Source: Acanthornis magna | Taxonomy: Eukaryota; Chordata; Aves; Passeriformes; Acanthizidae | Assembly: GCA_036785705.1 (NCBI GenBank) | Contig: JAWUZG010000084.1 | Location: forward strand, 9,995,501 to 10,059,500 | DNA: 64,000 bases | Reading direction: 5' to 3' | In this document: piece after piece, positions 46,501-58,000 of the stretch | How the letters are laid out: every line of letters begins with the position of its first letter | How positions within the stretch are numbered: position 1 is the first letter of the stretch | Position numbers and translations under genes: made by a program | The notes under the pieces: generated by a model | The model's input: only the letters and a program-made list of their open reading frames with translations | What the model was told of the DNA's origin: nothing | Database searches by the model: none

Positions 46501-49500
46501 AAGGCACAATCTTAAAGTCTGGAAGTTCTTCAGGGGAATCATCTACAGATGGTCCCACAGAGCGACAAGTGCCATTTTTGATCCAGTTTAACATCAGCTC
46601 TTCATCCAGATCAAAGAGCTTGTCCACCACTTCACCCACTTTCACCAGCAACTCAACTGCACAAGAGAGAATGTTATTTTTATTTCAACAAGACTAAAAA
46701 CAAAGAGCAAAATTAGCTCACAAAATGCTAGTACAGACAAGTATTCACAGTGAATTCAGGACTGAAATACATTCATTTTCTTCATTACTATAGGTTGCTA
46801 TGTTTAATTCCTTTATGTGGCATAGACCACATAAATATAAATAATAAACAGGGATTGTTGGAAAGCCCACTTACAACTTCTACCTTGTCATGCCACACGT
46901 GAAGCAGTAACTTTATTCTGCAAAGAGACTTCATGTTCCACAAAAGTCCTAACTTCTGCTTCTTAAGTAAAACTTTGCAAGATTTGTTCCTAGATATGCA
47001 GTTTTACGCTAATCTTCCACCTGCCAATCTGTATTTTACTTAAATACATCTGTTATTTCAATTGGATGGAGCAGGATTTCTGAGAACTGACATTAAAAAA
47101 ACTGATAAAAAATTGAAAAAGCTAAATTGTTAGGATTCCTTGACAAATGACAACTGCTCTTACAACTAAGTTGGATGTTAAACACAAATGCTATTCAAAA
47201 TAATTCCATTTTTAGATGGTTGGTGTGATTTTTGCTAAATTAGTGCTAAGAGAGATTTGTGTAGTACTGTCTGCACACCCTAAGCCTGCACAGTATTCAG
47301 CTGCCAGAGTAACTGAATCGTTCCTCCAGTTCACATTCCACAGAAATTACAGTTTTAAAAATAGAAAATCCATATCTGACTTGAAAAAAATAAATTAAAT
47401 GAGGTCTTGTTTCAAGGTTCAAAAATGACATATGTATCTCCCTGAATGAGGACTATGTCCTTTCTTTTATTGTGTAAAATAACAATTTCTTCAATTAAAC
47501 ATATTTTGATTCTCCCCCAGAGCTTTCTTCTTCCTCTATGAGTGCTTTTCTTTAACTGTGTTTATAAATCTGCAAAGGCAGGGCAGGTTTGTTTAGGTGT
47601 CCTTTAAACTTATGAGGTTTCCTTTAAAGAAATTACCCCAACTAAAAATATTTGTCTTTGAAACTGCAAACTTCATTTCTTATTTTTCTTCTGCACACAC
47701 CCACTAAATCCCAGCTTGTTTTGGCGACTTACCATTTGTAGAGCTGGACATGATAAAGCAAACACAGTCGTACACAGAAGGATTTTCTCGGATCCTCTCC
47801 ACCCAGACGTTGGCCACCTCAGGGTGGGAGAGGCAAGTTAACAACAACCTAGGCAAGAATTCCCCATTTAACAAATTAGAAGCCAATTCACTCCTTTTAG
47901 CTGCACAAGTGTAAATCCAAAATAATGAGAAGGATGTGACAGAAACAGGAATCTAACTCACAGCAAAGTGATTCCAGAACAATGCAGAAACAACAAAAGG
48001 ATAGGATGAGAGGACAATAAAATAGTGAGCCCTCCTGTCAGTTTTGTCCCCAGGCCTCAGAGAACAGCAGAACTACACTAATGATGCATTAATTTCTGGG
48101 ATGTCCTACCTGCTTGTTTCCAGAAGAGTTGGGGAGTCTGAATCACACAAACGCTGCAGTAGCACTTGGCTTTAAGGAGAAAATGCAAGGGCAAAAAGTT
48201 AATAAAATCCATCTTTATTTTTTAAAAAGGTATAAAAAGGTTAATTTCACAGCTGCAGCCATGTTCTGAGATTAAAGCCAGCTTTTTTAAACTATGCATG
48301 CATTTTCAGTGTCTCAAGACTCCAAACTTAGAAACTAATTTGACTGGTGATTAAAACCTTGTCCAAAATAGTGATCTATATCCTTTTTCCCTTTCCTGAG
48401 CACTTCCCCCACAAACATGGTCAGCCAAAAGTTATGAATGAAGATGAGGCTTGGCAGGCAAGCTTATATCCTTCTCTAACATGTATCTCCTGACTGTGAG
48501 TCCAGACAAGCAGTACCTGTGCATGTCCAAAGCACAGACACTTACCCAAGATTCTCATCTTTGCTAATGGACATGCAGATGTCCTGGAAACAGGCCATAT
48601 TTCCTAATATTCCCACACAGATTTCCTGGAAAGTCAAAACACAGTATAATGAGACAACTGCGACATAGTCCACAATTTCACTTCCAGAGCTGTAAGACAA
48701 AAGTAAGAGTGGTTCAAAGATGTTTTCCAGTCTGATTTTCAAGCGTTTATGACCCACTGATTTCATGACAAAGATACAATTTTTCCACGGATCCTATACA
48801 GATTTTTCTGTCCTATCAGACTAGCCTAAAATACAGTCAGGTACTATTCAGATATTTAGGTGTTAAGATGTTCCATAAAAGCAAATATATCTTGAAATCA
48901 ACTCTGCTTGCATATTCTATGTATACTGTTTTGAAGCTAATCTGGCAGGCCTGTTATTAAAGCAAAAAGGAGTCCTAAAACAAAAATACCACTACATGAG
49001 CATGACCCTCACTGATATTCACTTGCTCACAAAAGAAAGGGATCTTAATACAAGCCTCCAGCAAAGCCCATTTTCTGATTAAAGAGATTTAATATAAAAT
49101 AAAATAAAAAACAACCCCCAAAGCAGTGCATCCCATTAGGACATTCATGCCAAGATAATCATTTAAAGCATACACGCTTGTGTAAAGGGGACCACGACCC
49201 CTCTGAAATACCTGCAGGTGACTGGTGCTAAAACAAAGTGAGTCATTAGTTTGCAGCAATTTAAAGTTAAGAAATCCACTCTCTCCACTAAGGCTGTCTT
49301 CTTATTACCATGCTATTACCTCTGCTAAATTACAACAGACACTCCAGCAGACACTATTTCATGAAAGTAGCTGTGGCATCCAATTGGCACTCACTTCCAA
49401 ATTCTGGTTGTACTTTCCAAGCACCAAGTAGTGAACTTTCAAAGCTCTGTATGTCTCTACTCATCCCCTGGAGTAAAGCATCTGGTAACTTCTGAGAAAG

Positions 49501-51815
49501 AGGACTTATGTCAACACTGAATACCTTTGAAAATCCTATCTGTCTTGAATACTGCAGTGCACTGTGTAGCACAAGCTGCAAATCAGTGACATCAAAACAA
49601 GTGGAAAATCCAAAAAGATCATTAAGTACTTGTGTTTTAACAATTCCAAAGACTACTTTTTGCAATATTTTTGTGTTTATTTCTCATTATCTTGTTCTGA
49701 TTTGATTGGTAGTAAATTAATTTCTCCAGGTGGAGTCTGTTTTGCCTGTCACTGGTGAGTGATCTCTCCCTGCCCTTATCTTGACCCATGAGTCTTCTGT
49801 CGTATTTTCTCTCTCCTGTACAGTTGAGGAAGAGAGTGATAGAGCAGCTTTGGTGGGCACTTGGCCTCCAGCCAGGGTCAAAGCACCACACTTCTGTAGG
49901 TCTGACTAAACAAATTCATGACCATTTCTGTTCAGTAACCATAAAACATGTCAGGTGAAAAAAAGGCTACACTGCTGTTTTTTATAAGAGATCTTATAAC
50001 TAGGTTTGATAAACACAGTCCTCCATCAGTTTACACCGACGAAGATATGTGAGCAGACATGTACCAGCTTCAGCATCACCGAAATTCTTACTGATTAGAC
50101 AATACTAAAAACAGAGTGAAAAAGTATTTTAAAATTTGATTTTGCATTTTCTCCTGGTTCCCCTTAATACATTACACATGCAATGGGAGAAGTGTAAATG
50201 CACGCACAGAGCTATCTACTATTGCTATTAACACAAAACAACTTTTTGACAGCCCATACTTACAGTTAGGCGAGGGCATTTGGACTTGGCAAAAACTCCC
50301 ATGAATATATCAGGGGCATTGAACTCCTGAAGAAACAAAGCAACATCCTGTGGAGAAAGTGAATGGAGAAGTAAATGGACCTCTACAATTTCCAAACGCA
50401 AAACCCAACATGTTCCCACAGCACAAGGACTGGATCAAAGAGATGACAAACTCACTACAAGAGATTTGTTATTTGCCAACCGATAATCTCAATGAGAGAA
50501 GGCCAGGAAGCCCCTCTGGTGATTTGGTATGCCAGTGATTTTCTGTATGATGAGCCAAAAAGTCACATTAGCAAGAAAATGCAAATTGCTCCCTATCTCA
50601 ACAGAAACAGACAGTCAGAATCAAGTAAATACCGCACTCTAAGGCATGACATCACCATGACACGTAAAAAGAACCAAGTGAGGGGATAGCCATTAGCACT
50701 TGATCAGAACATACAAAAGAAGAAATCTCTTTATTTTACCACACTAAAACACAGGATTAGTTCTCTACTGGTGTGCAAATGATCCATGTTCCACATTTAT
50801 TTAAAAATCTTAACAACAAGCTAGGGAATAAAGTAATAATACTTATACTTTTATATATATTTTTATGTGTGTATATATACATATGTGTATATGTATGCAT
50901 ATTTACATACACACATACACACATATCTTGAGAATTTGTTCCAGCATTAGAGAATGCTGAGAAAACCACCAAGAAGCTGTGTTACACTGCCACTGCGCAC
51001 CTGCAGCTAAACTTCGAAAGGTTGTTTATCTATCAGAGAAAGCTATGCTTATCAGTAGGACGTATTACAACTGCCAGAGGAAAATATACTTATTTAGAGA
51101 TGGTATCAATATTATTCCCATAATCCAAGTGCTGAAGACACAGGCCGTGCACCCGAGTTAATTCCAGGGCAGACGCACCCCAGCTGTCCTGCCTCACCCT
51201 GCCCGCCACACCATGGCATGAGCAACACCACCATGAGCATCTGACCGAGCCCGGCTGATTCCTTGCCTTCTCCCACTTCTAGCAAGACTCTGCCGGCACA
51301 CTCGGGGCAGACTCACCCCGAGGTCCGACTGCCGCGCAAGGCTCCTACCTCGTCCATCGACATGTCCCACACCTTGCAAATGTCATTCTCCATCTCCTCG
51401 TCCAGCTCCGTCCGGGCTCCCTCAGGGCTGGCGGGGGGATCCGGCTCCGCGGGGGCGATGACCTGGGACACAGCGGGGCGGGGGGCAACGACCTGGCTGA
51501 ATGTCTCGCACCGCCTGAGAGCGGCTGGGACCCCGCTGGGTTGCCAGATGTGTCCCCACTGTGTCCCCGGGTTTGTCCCCTATGGGTCCCCGCTAGGTCC
51601 CCGAGAGTCCCCCTCGGCCCTGGGAGCGATCGCGTCGCACCCACCGGGCGCTGACCGACACCGGGCCCGCCACCCGCTCCCTCCCGGCGGCCGCGCACCT
51701 CGATGAGGCGGGTGAGGACGCTGAAGAGCCAGTGCTTGCTGTACACCGTGTTCCCCACCGCGTCCCCCTCCTCCTCCTCCGCATCGCTGCACGGCGGTGA
51801 CGGGTTGCGGTCCAT
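43528..51815 (-). CDS. SAAL1: SAAL1 (serum amyloid A-like 1), complete
   Basis: Armadillo-type helical-repeat protein linked in mammals to proliferation of synovial fibroblasts and tumour cells; despite its name it is not related to SAA in sequence. Exons (minus): 51699-51815, 51349-51462, 50264-50347, 48546-48625, 48110-48169, 47733-47848, 46473-46656, 46102-46184, 45769-45957, 44815-45011, 44194-44286, 43528-43620. They total 1410 nt, 469 codons plus stop, all phases consistent; human is about 474. Recognised blocks are MDRNPSPP and VYSKHWLF (exon 1), TELDEEMEN and VWDMSMDE (exon 2), [15 protein letters not shown] (exon 3), [14 protein letters not shown] (exon 4), CFIMSSSTN (exon 6), [17 protein letters not shown] and [12 protein letters not shown] (exon 7), [13 protein letters not shown] (exon 8), [16 protein letters not shown] and ASQTEQEY (exon 9), [10 protein letters not shown] (exon 10), AFQNLLPLY (exon 11), and a C-terminus ending RFPSLKVHT. 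Intron 9 appears to use a GC donor. Acidic stretches (AEEEEGD) mark the N-terminus. Confidence 0.96.
45768..45769 (-). other. Non-canonical GC donor of SAAL1 intron 9
   Basis: Exon 9 ends ..AGGAAAA and is followed by GCAAGT, the consensus form of a GC-AG donor. No GT donor in the right phase occurs nearby. The partner acceptor is TTAAG before 45011. The junction gives EYTRMRKNMPLIGSL, one residue shorter than human here, and keeps the frame open. Confidence 0.7.
50858..50926. repeat. TA/CA microsatellite in SAAL1 intron 2
   Basis: Imperfect run of tatata, tgtgta and cacata words over about 70 bp. Such tracts are commonly polymorphic. It lies between SAAL1 exons 2 and 3. Confidence 0.8.
51552..51613. 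repeat. gtcccc array in SAAL1 region (GGGGAC on sense strand)
   Basis: Six copies of gtcccc occur at 51552, 51563, 51575, 51586, 51597 and 51607, spaced 10-12 bp. The array lies in SAAL1 intron 1 (51463-51698). On the SAAL1-sense strand it reads as GGGGAC repeats, a G4-prone pattern. Confidence 0.75.
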
Positions 51816-52162
51816 GGCGGCCCCACAGCCGTGCGGGGCCAGCGAGGCGGCGGCGCGGCCAGAGCGGCGTACGCAGCCCCACAGCGCCCCCTGCCGCCCC
51901 GGCGGCCGCTGGCACCCGCAGCGTCCGGGGCAGCCCCGGGGCCGTGCCGGGATCGCACTGGGACCGTGCCAGGATCGCGCTGAGATCGCACCGGGACCCT
52001 GCCGGGACCAGCCCATCCCCCGGAGCACCCGAGGGTCCCAAGCGGGACCCTTTGTCAGCCCCCGTGATGCCCCGACACCGCCCCGCTGCCCCCGCCCCAC
52101 GGCCCCGCAGCCCCGCAAGGATGGATGCTCGCAGCGAAGGGAACAGTTCTCAGGAGGATTTC
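51680..52162 (-). promoter_or_regulatory. CpG island: SAAL1 promoter and SAA-SAAL1 spacer
   Basis: CpG-dense DNA spans SAAL1 exon 1 and the gap up to the SAA poly(A) signal at 52163. Only about 350 bp separate that signal from the SAAL1 start codon (51815). A degenerate tandem motif 'ggatcgca..gggacc' occupies about 51,950-52,010. No TATA box is evident for SAAL1. Confidence 0.6.
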
Positions 52163-52168
52163 TTTATT
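52163..52168 (-). terminator. SAA poly(A) signal
   Basis: AATAAA on the minus strand, about 42 nt past the SAA stop codon, giving the very short 3' UTR typical of SAA transcripts. Confidence 0.8.
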
Positions 52169-52209
52169 CGGCTGTACAAAGGGAGGTGTGACAGGAGCGG
52201 AGTACAGCG

Positions 52210-53401
52210 CTAGTACTTGCGGGGCAGCCCCGCGGGCCGGTAGCGGTTCGGGTCCCCGCCGTTCCGGCCCCACGCGTTCGCCTCCTGGTCCGCCCGGGTG
52301 TCCTCGGCGCCTCTGCCGCTCACGCCGCTCTGCCAGTTCTCCCGGGCGTCGCTACGGGGAAGGAAAAGGCCACCTGAACAGACCGCACCTAACTCAACCT
52401 TGTGTCTGTTCCCTCACTCATGGGAAACAGCTTTTCCAGAGGGCTTCTCGAGGTGAGACGCAAGCACAAGCTCAGTCCTTGTCTGAGAGCCCGCAGAGGA
52501 ATCCGTAACTGTCACGCCGGGAAATGAACCAGCAATGAAGGAGAGCGCCTTATCAGAAATGCAGAGGAAGCAATCTGCCTTCTCAGGAGGACAAGAAGAA
52601 AGGCTGACGCTCATGTGGCACCATTCCTAGAGAGACTGTCCAGCTGGGAACTGTCCGGCTGTCCAGCTGGGAACTACATCCCCTCCCCTCTGCTGTCCTA
52701 GGTCCAAAGGTGAGTACAAGTCAAAAAGGACCTCACTCCAGCTGGAATGCCTGGATCCCTAATTACTCACTGTTAACAAGCCAAGCACACTCTGTTACCT
52801 GATCACTCTGGCTGCCCAAGCACCACCAGGTCCTCTCCGGGCAGCATCATAATTCCCACGGGCATGGAAATACTTGTCGGCACCTTTGTAATTTGCCTCG
52901 CGCATGTCCTGGTATGCTCTGAACATATCCCGCGTCCCTGAAGAAAGCAGAGAAACCAAGATGACGGTGACTTGAAAGAGTCACACCAGAAAGAATTCAG
53001 TACCATTTCAGCCAGGAGCTGGAAGGCCCAAGGAGCAGTAATAGAGAGAGGCACTGCTCCACGTCAGCCTTTGCACAGGGCTGTACCCACAGAAAGCACC
53101 TGTGGGGGCTGATTGAGGCCCTCGTCCCGCAGCAGAAACCAGCAGGGTCTCTAATGTGGAGCTGTGGATCTCCCGGCCCTGAGGGCTGCACCCCTGACTG
53201 CTGGTAACCTGTGCTTGGGGAGGGGGGTCCTGAGGGAAGGGTTCCTGCTGACAGCAGCTTACCTCCCGCTGCATCCCGGACAAAGTGTCCAGCTCGGACT
53301 ACTGCATCCCACGCCTTCTGTCCAGCTCGGACTATTGCTGGTCTGTCAGCGCTTGCACACAGAACAGTGGAGAGCAACACGATGCAGACCCAGAGTCTCA
53401 T
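52210..53401 (-). CDS. SAA: Serum amyloid A, complete
   Basis: Secreted acute-phase apolipoprotein carried on HDL; retinol and lipid binding and leukocyte recruitment are reported for the family. Coding exons (minus): 53263-53401, 52799-52937, 52210-52351. They total 420 nt, 139 codons plus stop, phases consistent, with the usual four-exon SAA layout (exon 1 non-coding). Signal peptide [18 protein letters not shown], likely cleaved before DRPA. The family signature region [19 protein letters not shown], then AWAARVISDAREN, spans exons 3-4, and the chain ends RPAGLPRKY. The mature N-terminus is about 15 residues longer than in human SAA1 (precursor 122 residues). Part of the excess is a tandem 11-residue repeat, [11 protein letters not shown] then [11 protein letters not shown]. 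After DAREN, the sequence [18 protein letters not shown] replaces the hydrophobic stretch of mammalian SAA. The start ATG follows 15 nt of exon 2 leader. One copy only is present. Confidence 0.97.
53270..53335 (-). repeat. 33-bp in-frame tandem duplication in SAA exon 2
   Basis: Two adjacent 33-bp units (53303-53335 and 53270-53302) match at 25 of 33 positions, including an identical 17-base block 'tgtccagctcggactat' versus the same with 'ac' at the end. They encode two 11-residue copies in the N-terminal amphipathic helix of mature SAA. Confidence 0.8.
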
Positions 53402-53752
53402 GGTTCTTGGCCAAGCCTGACAGAGAGCTGTGAGACAGGGAGAGAGGTGAGCAGTTCTGGAGCACCTCTGAGCACCCACCACACCCCAGCTGTGCTCAGG
53501 CTGCTGCCCTGGTGCTGAGAGCTCACCCAGGACCCCCTTCTCCCCCTGCAAGGAGTGGTGGTCTCTGTGTGACCAAGAGCTCAGCTAAGGGCTCCACAAC
53601 AGAGGCACATGCACATGAGAAACATGCATTTTAGCACTCCCTGCTGCTCCTATCCTGAGTACAAAGAAGCTCCACATCCCAAAGCATCAGTCCTGCTCCC
53701 AAATACCACTCAAAACACTGCATATAGCTCACAAACTCAGAATGTCACTCAC

Positions 53753-53790
53753 CACTGCAGAAAGGCAAAGCCAAAGGAGATGGAGATCCT
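53753..53790 (-). other. Predicted non-coding exon 1 of SAA
   Basis: Donor CAGTG|GTGAGT ends the exon at 53753. The TATA box at 53818-53825 places the start near 53,790-53,795. A leader exon of about 40 nt is usual for SAA genes. Its acceptor partner is CTGTCAG before 53416. Confidence 0.65.
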
Positions 53791-53817
53791 CTTGTGTGCT
53801 CTCAGACTCAGAAAGGG

Positions 53818-53826
53818 TATTTATAA
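53818..53826 (-). promoter_or_regulatory. SAA TATA box
   Basis: TTATAAATA on the minus strand, about 30 bp upstream of the predicted SAA start. Confidence 0.7.
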
Positions 53827-53874
53827 GCAATTCAAAACCCTCAAAAGAGGAAATTGGAAAGGATACCCACAGCT

Positions 53875-53885
53875 GGGAAATCCCC
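53875..53885 (-). promoter_or_regulatory. NF-kB consensus site in SAA promoter
   Basis: GGGGATTTCCC on the minus strand is a full match to the NF-kB consensus. It lies about 50 bp upstream of the TATA box. Mammalian acute-phase SAA promoters combine NF-kB and C/EBP sites; a clear C/EBP consensus was not found here, only partial matches. Confidence 0.7.
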
Positions 53886-54568
53886 ACCAGCACTCCCAAC
53901 ACAGAAATTGTTACCAGAAACCTGTCCTTGTCCTTACTGAAGGTTCACTGCTCCTATTACACAATATTTTAGAAACTATGTGATGCTTCTTCAGCTATGG
54001 GACTATTTGCTCCTCATAACAACCAGACTGAGAAACTGCCTTGAAGGCTGAAAAGTTCCATGGACTTGAAGTTTTACAGCTGGCTTAAGGGTCACACTTT
54101 TTGGATCTTGGGCTGGACAGAGCTCAGAGGGGAAGATGTCTGTGCACGAGGAACAGTGAGCTGCATTACCAGGAAGGCTGCAGGAACTGCTAAGTGGAAT
54201 TCCCATGCGTGCTGGGATTGCCAGATGAATCCCAGAGTTACTGGAATGTAAAATATGAAGTGCTCCTCTTAACTCCATTGCAAAGCAAACCACGTGCAGC
54301 CCTGCTGATAATGTTCTAAGATAACACAGACACACACACACCATAAAGAGGATCTGAACAGTTCATTTTGCCTTGGCTTGCTCTCACAGACCCCTCTCGA
54401 GGGACTTCCACCCATCCTGCTGCAACAGCGGCTCCATGGGGCTCAGGTGGAGAGTTTTGGATGATTTAGGGACTAAGAGGTAGATAATGATTTATTACAG
54501 GCTGCTTACAAAAACTATGTATATAGCTTACTTGACTTTTTTTGCGCTTGCCAAACAGAAAGAGAGGA

Positions 54569-55082
54569 TGTAAAGATGATCTCGAACCATTGTTAAGGAG
54601 ACCAGGCATCCTGGTTTTGGAATCCCAAACCAGCCCAAGTCAAGACCAGACATCCTGTTTTCGGACCCCAAACCAGCCCAAGCCAGCTGTAGGGTTTGGA
54701 CTCAGGCCAGGGACCCAGGGAGTATGCACAGGGAAGCAGGGTGAAGAGTTCAACGCGAGGAAGACTCCTTCCTTCACCAGAGGAGGACTCTACTTCATCC
54801 CAAGACCCCTGCTCACAACCACCAGGCGGCACCGCGCACGTGCGAGTGTATTTAAATGAACGTTGGACTCATTATAATACGAAGCGGGAATAGGCAATGA
54901 CTATGTATAGGAGCATTGTGTAAATTCATGCATATGTAACCTGTAACTCGATATTAACCAAGCAAAGTACCACAGGCAGCGCGCACTTTTTTTTATAGGA
55001 AATTTCCTCGTGCGTCCCAGCGCTGGAATAAACATACCTACTTTACAACTTTTTGTTAGTTGTAGAGTTAATCCGCGCCTCA
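54569..55082 (+). mobile_element. Probable solo LTR of an endogenous retrovirus
   Basis: The block begins TGTAAAGATG and ends GCGCCTCA, with a TATA-like tatttaaa near 54,848-54,855 and an AATAAA at 55,027-55,032 followed by a T-rich, GTTAG-containing end, the layout of a retroviral LTR. Its end resembles LTRs I associate with songbird ERVs. There are no gag, pol or env remnants beside it. I could not find a convincing target-site duplication, so the edges are approximate. Confidence 0.5.
54598..54684 (+). repeat. About 43-bp tandem duplication inside the LTR
   Basis: Two adjacent copies start 'agaccaggcatcctgg' and 'agaccagacatcctg' and both continue to 'ccaaaccagcccaag'. Tandem duplications in the U3 part of LTRs often involve enhancer elements. 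Confidence 0.75.
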
Positions 55083-58000
55083 TGGATGCAGCAGTAAACA
55101 TTTTACCTAAGGGGAAGTTCAGATCCATACAGCCACAACTCTGCTAGATTTTTAATTAACCTATTGGCATGGTTCACTGAGTACCCACTGTGATCTCCCT
55201 GCTTAGAGCCTGCTTGCTTCCCTTGGTTAACAATTTGACACAACCTTTTCCCCTGCAGAAAGCTCCAGAGTTGAGTGCAGTCACACTGTAGAGTGAGTGT
55301 GCAGAAAAGTCTCCCTGTTGTGGTCTTGTACATGATTTAACAAGTCTAAGCAAGCACTTTACATTTCCTTCAGAAGAGGTAGGGGTAGCTGCCCCCCTCA
55401 CAACTCTGCCACTGCAAAAATTTTGCTGCTGGAGCTGCCGGGCAGAGGCATGAGTTGGAGGAGATAAAATAAAGCTAATAAAATGTCAACACTAACTTCC
55501 TTGGGCACCACTTGACTTCAGCCAAAAAATTTAGCTTAAGGGGAGAGGAGACATTTTCCACAGACAGGCCCGGAGCAGCACGACAGATACTCTGTAGCGT
55601 GTTGCATCTCAGAATGGAACAATTTGCAACAAGAATCTAAACCCTAACCCAATGGACTAGGAAACCTTGCAAAAAGCAGGGAGCACACACAGATTTTTGT
55701 CCCCTGCCACTCATGAACCTGGTACTTCACAGCGTAACAGCTCATCTACTGCAGGGACCTGGAGTGCTGTGGTTTGCTGCAATTCTGTTCACATCCTGGT
55801 GATGACCTACATCCTTGCAGTACATGGCAGCTCAAGTGCCTTCTCTGCTGTTTGCAAGTAGCCCTGTCTGTCACCTTTCTGGTTTTTAAAAATCTGGAAA
55901 ACTACTCCTTAAGTTGGGGTACAGGCATGTGGCATTTTGTCCAGGGATCTGGAACAAAGCCTTGCCTTCAAAACTGACCTAAGGAACTTTTTGCCTACCA
56001 GAGTTCAGACACTTTGGACCACAGAGCATGTTTTGAGTCTTACGCTGTTTCACGTTCTCTCCAAACCAAGGTTTTCTGCAAAACACGAGGATAATTGCAA
56101 GAAGACAGGTGCTGGAAGGGTTCTTTAGAGGATCTCAGAGTGCTTCCCCTTGTGCCCAGCAAGGAGAACAGCAGCAGTGACAATGCTGGAGCTCTCTCTG
56201 GAACTGAGCTAAAGCTCCAGCAGGGAACAAAACACCCTGAGCACTGCTTTCCCGTATCCTCTTGGCCTGCGCTCCAGGTCACAACCCTTGGCTCACAGAA
56301 ATGAGCTGTAGCCAAAACTGTTGCTTTCGCAACAGAAAGAGGCAAAGCTGCTTCCGAGCACGGAGGAGGGTTTGAACAGAGTATTTCTTCCTGGCCTAGC
56401 ATTACAACATTGGCAGCATGTGCACATTGGGAAACACAACACACTGAGGGGGGCCTGGAGACCATTTTCTGGGTTTGTACATTCTGATGCAGTTAAGATA
56501 AAAATCAACCCCATACCAGTTGCCCTTTAACTGTAAATATCTGTAAATGCAAGCTATGTTCTGCAAACATTCCACAATTTTGCAATCTAAGAAAGATTGA
56601 AAAAGGGGATGAGGTGAATTCCCAGCACAGGCACAGTAACAGTTGCTGTTATTTCTTAATCTGGGAAAGAACAGTACCTTATTTAAGTTTAAATAAGTCA
56701 CTTCAGGAGTTTTGCCAAGTATGGAATACATACTACCACTGACCTCAGGCTTATAGACATGTAGAACAACTGCAAACTTGTCTCCTTTCAAGAAGTGGAT
56801 TGAAAATGCAGATATTTATCAGAAGTAAAACTGATTTACCCCCAAATAGTGAAATAAATGTGAAATAATGTAAGATAATTCTTTGAAAAAAACCACCACC
56901 ACAGTTTCTATTTAAAGCTGCTTCAGGCTAAGCCCCCTTTATTCATCTCTCCTTTTTAAGAGTCTCTCCCGCCACCAGTCATCCACAAAAACCAAAGCTG
57001 AGTTGCAGCTCATCTCCCCAGTGGGGCTGGCTGAGCTGTCAGTGGCGTGTGTTCAGATGGCTGACAGGAGCCTTGCTCTGTGCAACTGTAATTTCTGAAC
57101 AGAAGACCCTCTCACTTCACAGTCCCTTCACCTTACCCGTATGAGATGAAAACAAACTCATCCAGAATAGGAAACATACATTTTCCAACTCTTCTTCAGA
57201 GAGTAAACTCTCACTCTTTATTGACAGCCATGTTAGTTGAAATCATAAACACAAGCTCACTTCAGACACAAAATGTGAACAAACACTTCCCATTATGTTA
57301 CCTGTATGACCCTTCTGACACAATTTTTTTAAACAAAGCTCTAAATAGAATTATGATTTACTGTAAAAAAAGCAAAAAAGCCCCTCCAAAGTTAACCAAG
57401 TGTACAAAACACACCCAGAAGTAAGAAAGAGATTGCTGTGTACATAGAATACACCAAGCAAATTAAGTGGAACCATACAGAGGGAAGCCAGGCATATTCT
57501 TGGAAATCCAGGAATTCCTCTGAGGAAGGCAAGGGGAACACTCAGCTACATCAGACACTGCATGAACCCGAGGTAGGTAACTGTGGCAGCCCCTGAGGCA
57601 GCAGCAGGCTCATCTGGCAGGGAAGAGAACAGGCACCAACACCATCTGGTAGGTGCCTGCCTTCCATTCCCAGTTTTACTGCGAGAGCATGGGGTATTCC
57701 TGATGGCATAGATCCTTCTGTTTCCAATGGCAGAATCTAAACCCCAGAAGACTTGAAGCTTCCTGCTTTAGACGTAGTTCTGTATTGGCTTTTCCACAAG
57801 CAACACTGAATGGATGAAAGCCTGCCACTCATGGTCTCCCTGGAACTTCACTTTCTCCAGTGAAGTAGCCAACACTCCACACCCAAGCTTTTCTTGCAAT
57901 CAAGATGAAATAGTCTGTAGACTGCATCTCTCAAAAGGCTGAAAGTTATTCTAAGTTCCATTTTGGTGAAAAGCATTATTTTGCAGCACTACAAGTGCTG

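Noticed and set aside
51345..52118. 257-codon minus-strand ORF across SAAL1 exon 1 and its promoter
   Set aside because: Only the [13 protein letters not shown] part is SAAL1 exon 1; the upstream and downstream parts are GC-rich 5' flank and intron read through.
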